Below are positions 5,889-5,911 of a stretch of DNA of 5,911 nucleotides, piece after piece. This DNA is from an uncultured Clostridia bacterium (lineage in GTDB: Bacteria > Bacillota > Clostridia > Lachnospirales > Lachnospiraceae), in assembly GCA_946611595.1 (NCBI GenBank), contig CAMODY010000112.1, positions 1 to 5,911 of the forward strand, given 5' to 3'. Both the position numbers and the translations under genes were made by a program. Under the pieces are notes generated by a model that was not told the origin of the DNA, made no database searches, and was given only the letters and a program-made list of their open reading frames with translations. Each line of letters opens with the position of its first letter. Position 1 is the stretch's first letter.

Positions 5889-5911
5889 CAGAGGGACGGT
5901 TCTTTTGTCAC
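5885..5911. repeat. Short dispersed-type inverted repeat at the right edge
   Basis: GTGACA (5885-5890) and TGTCAC (5906-5911) are perfect inverted ends around a 15-base centre containing GGGACGGTTCTTTT. I recall sequences of this kind (GGGACGGTTCTTTTGTCAC) as frequent intergenic repeats in clostridial and other Firmicute genomes. That recollection was not checked by a search. The unit overlaps the TGA stop (5886-5888) of the second regulator gene. It may continue beyond the window. It could also act as a transcript-end hairpin, but no T-run follows within view. Confidence 0.55.

Noticed and set aside
1..5911. CRISPR arrays, tRNA or rRNA genes, phage or transposase genes
   Set aside because: No regularly spaced repeats, cloverleaf-like genes or mobile-element proteins were seen; only the edge repeat at 5885-5911 hints at mobility.

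Overview
The window looks like a chromosomal catabolic/uptake locus of an anaerobic Firmicute, most likely a Lachnospiraceae-type clostridium. This rests on moderate GC, strong AGGAGG-type ribosome binding sites, a lipoprotein-type sugar-binding protein and a clostridial-style intergenic repeat at the right edge. The genus is an inference and cannot be fixed from the sequence alone.

The left two thirds (1-3830) is a minus-strand gene row. In transcription order it holds: a zinc-ligand-free medium-chain dehydrogenase/reductase (3830-2784), a membrane-anchored SGNH-hydrolase-like protein (2774-1959), a small VOC/glyoxalase-fold metalloprotein (1922-1509), a lipoprotein periplasmic-binding-protein-type sugar receptor (1437-247), and the N-terminal 52 residues of an RbsA/MglA-type sugar ABC ATPase (156 to beyond base 1). 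Gaps are short (9, 36, 71 and 90 bases), which fits one operon. A strong hairpin without a U-tract between the receptor gene and the ATPase gene probably sets a higher receptor level. The permease gene should lie further left, outside the window.

The 253-base gap 3831-4083 is a divergent control region. It contains two copies of a perfect 16-bp palindrome, CTTGTG-N4-CACAAG, with centres 116 bp apart. One lies just upstream of a good sigma-A promoter for the rightward genes. The other lies just in front of the first regulator's ribosome binding site. A separate dyad overlaps the probable -10 of the leftward operon.

The right third (4084-5888) holds two tandem LysR-type regulator genes on the plus strand. 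They overlap by an ATGA stop/start and differ in sequence (44% identity over the first 50 residues). A short inverted repeat of a dispersed type begins in the stop codon region of the second regulator and reaches the window end.

Working model (inference): a LysR-type regulator, or a pair of them, senses a small molecule and switches on an operon that imports a sugar-like compound by an ABC transporter and processes it with an oxidoreductase, a VOC enzyme and a surface-anchored SGNH-like protein. The substrate cannot be read from the sequence.
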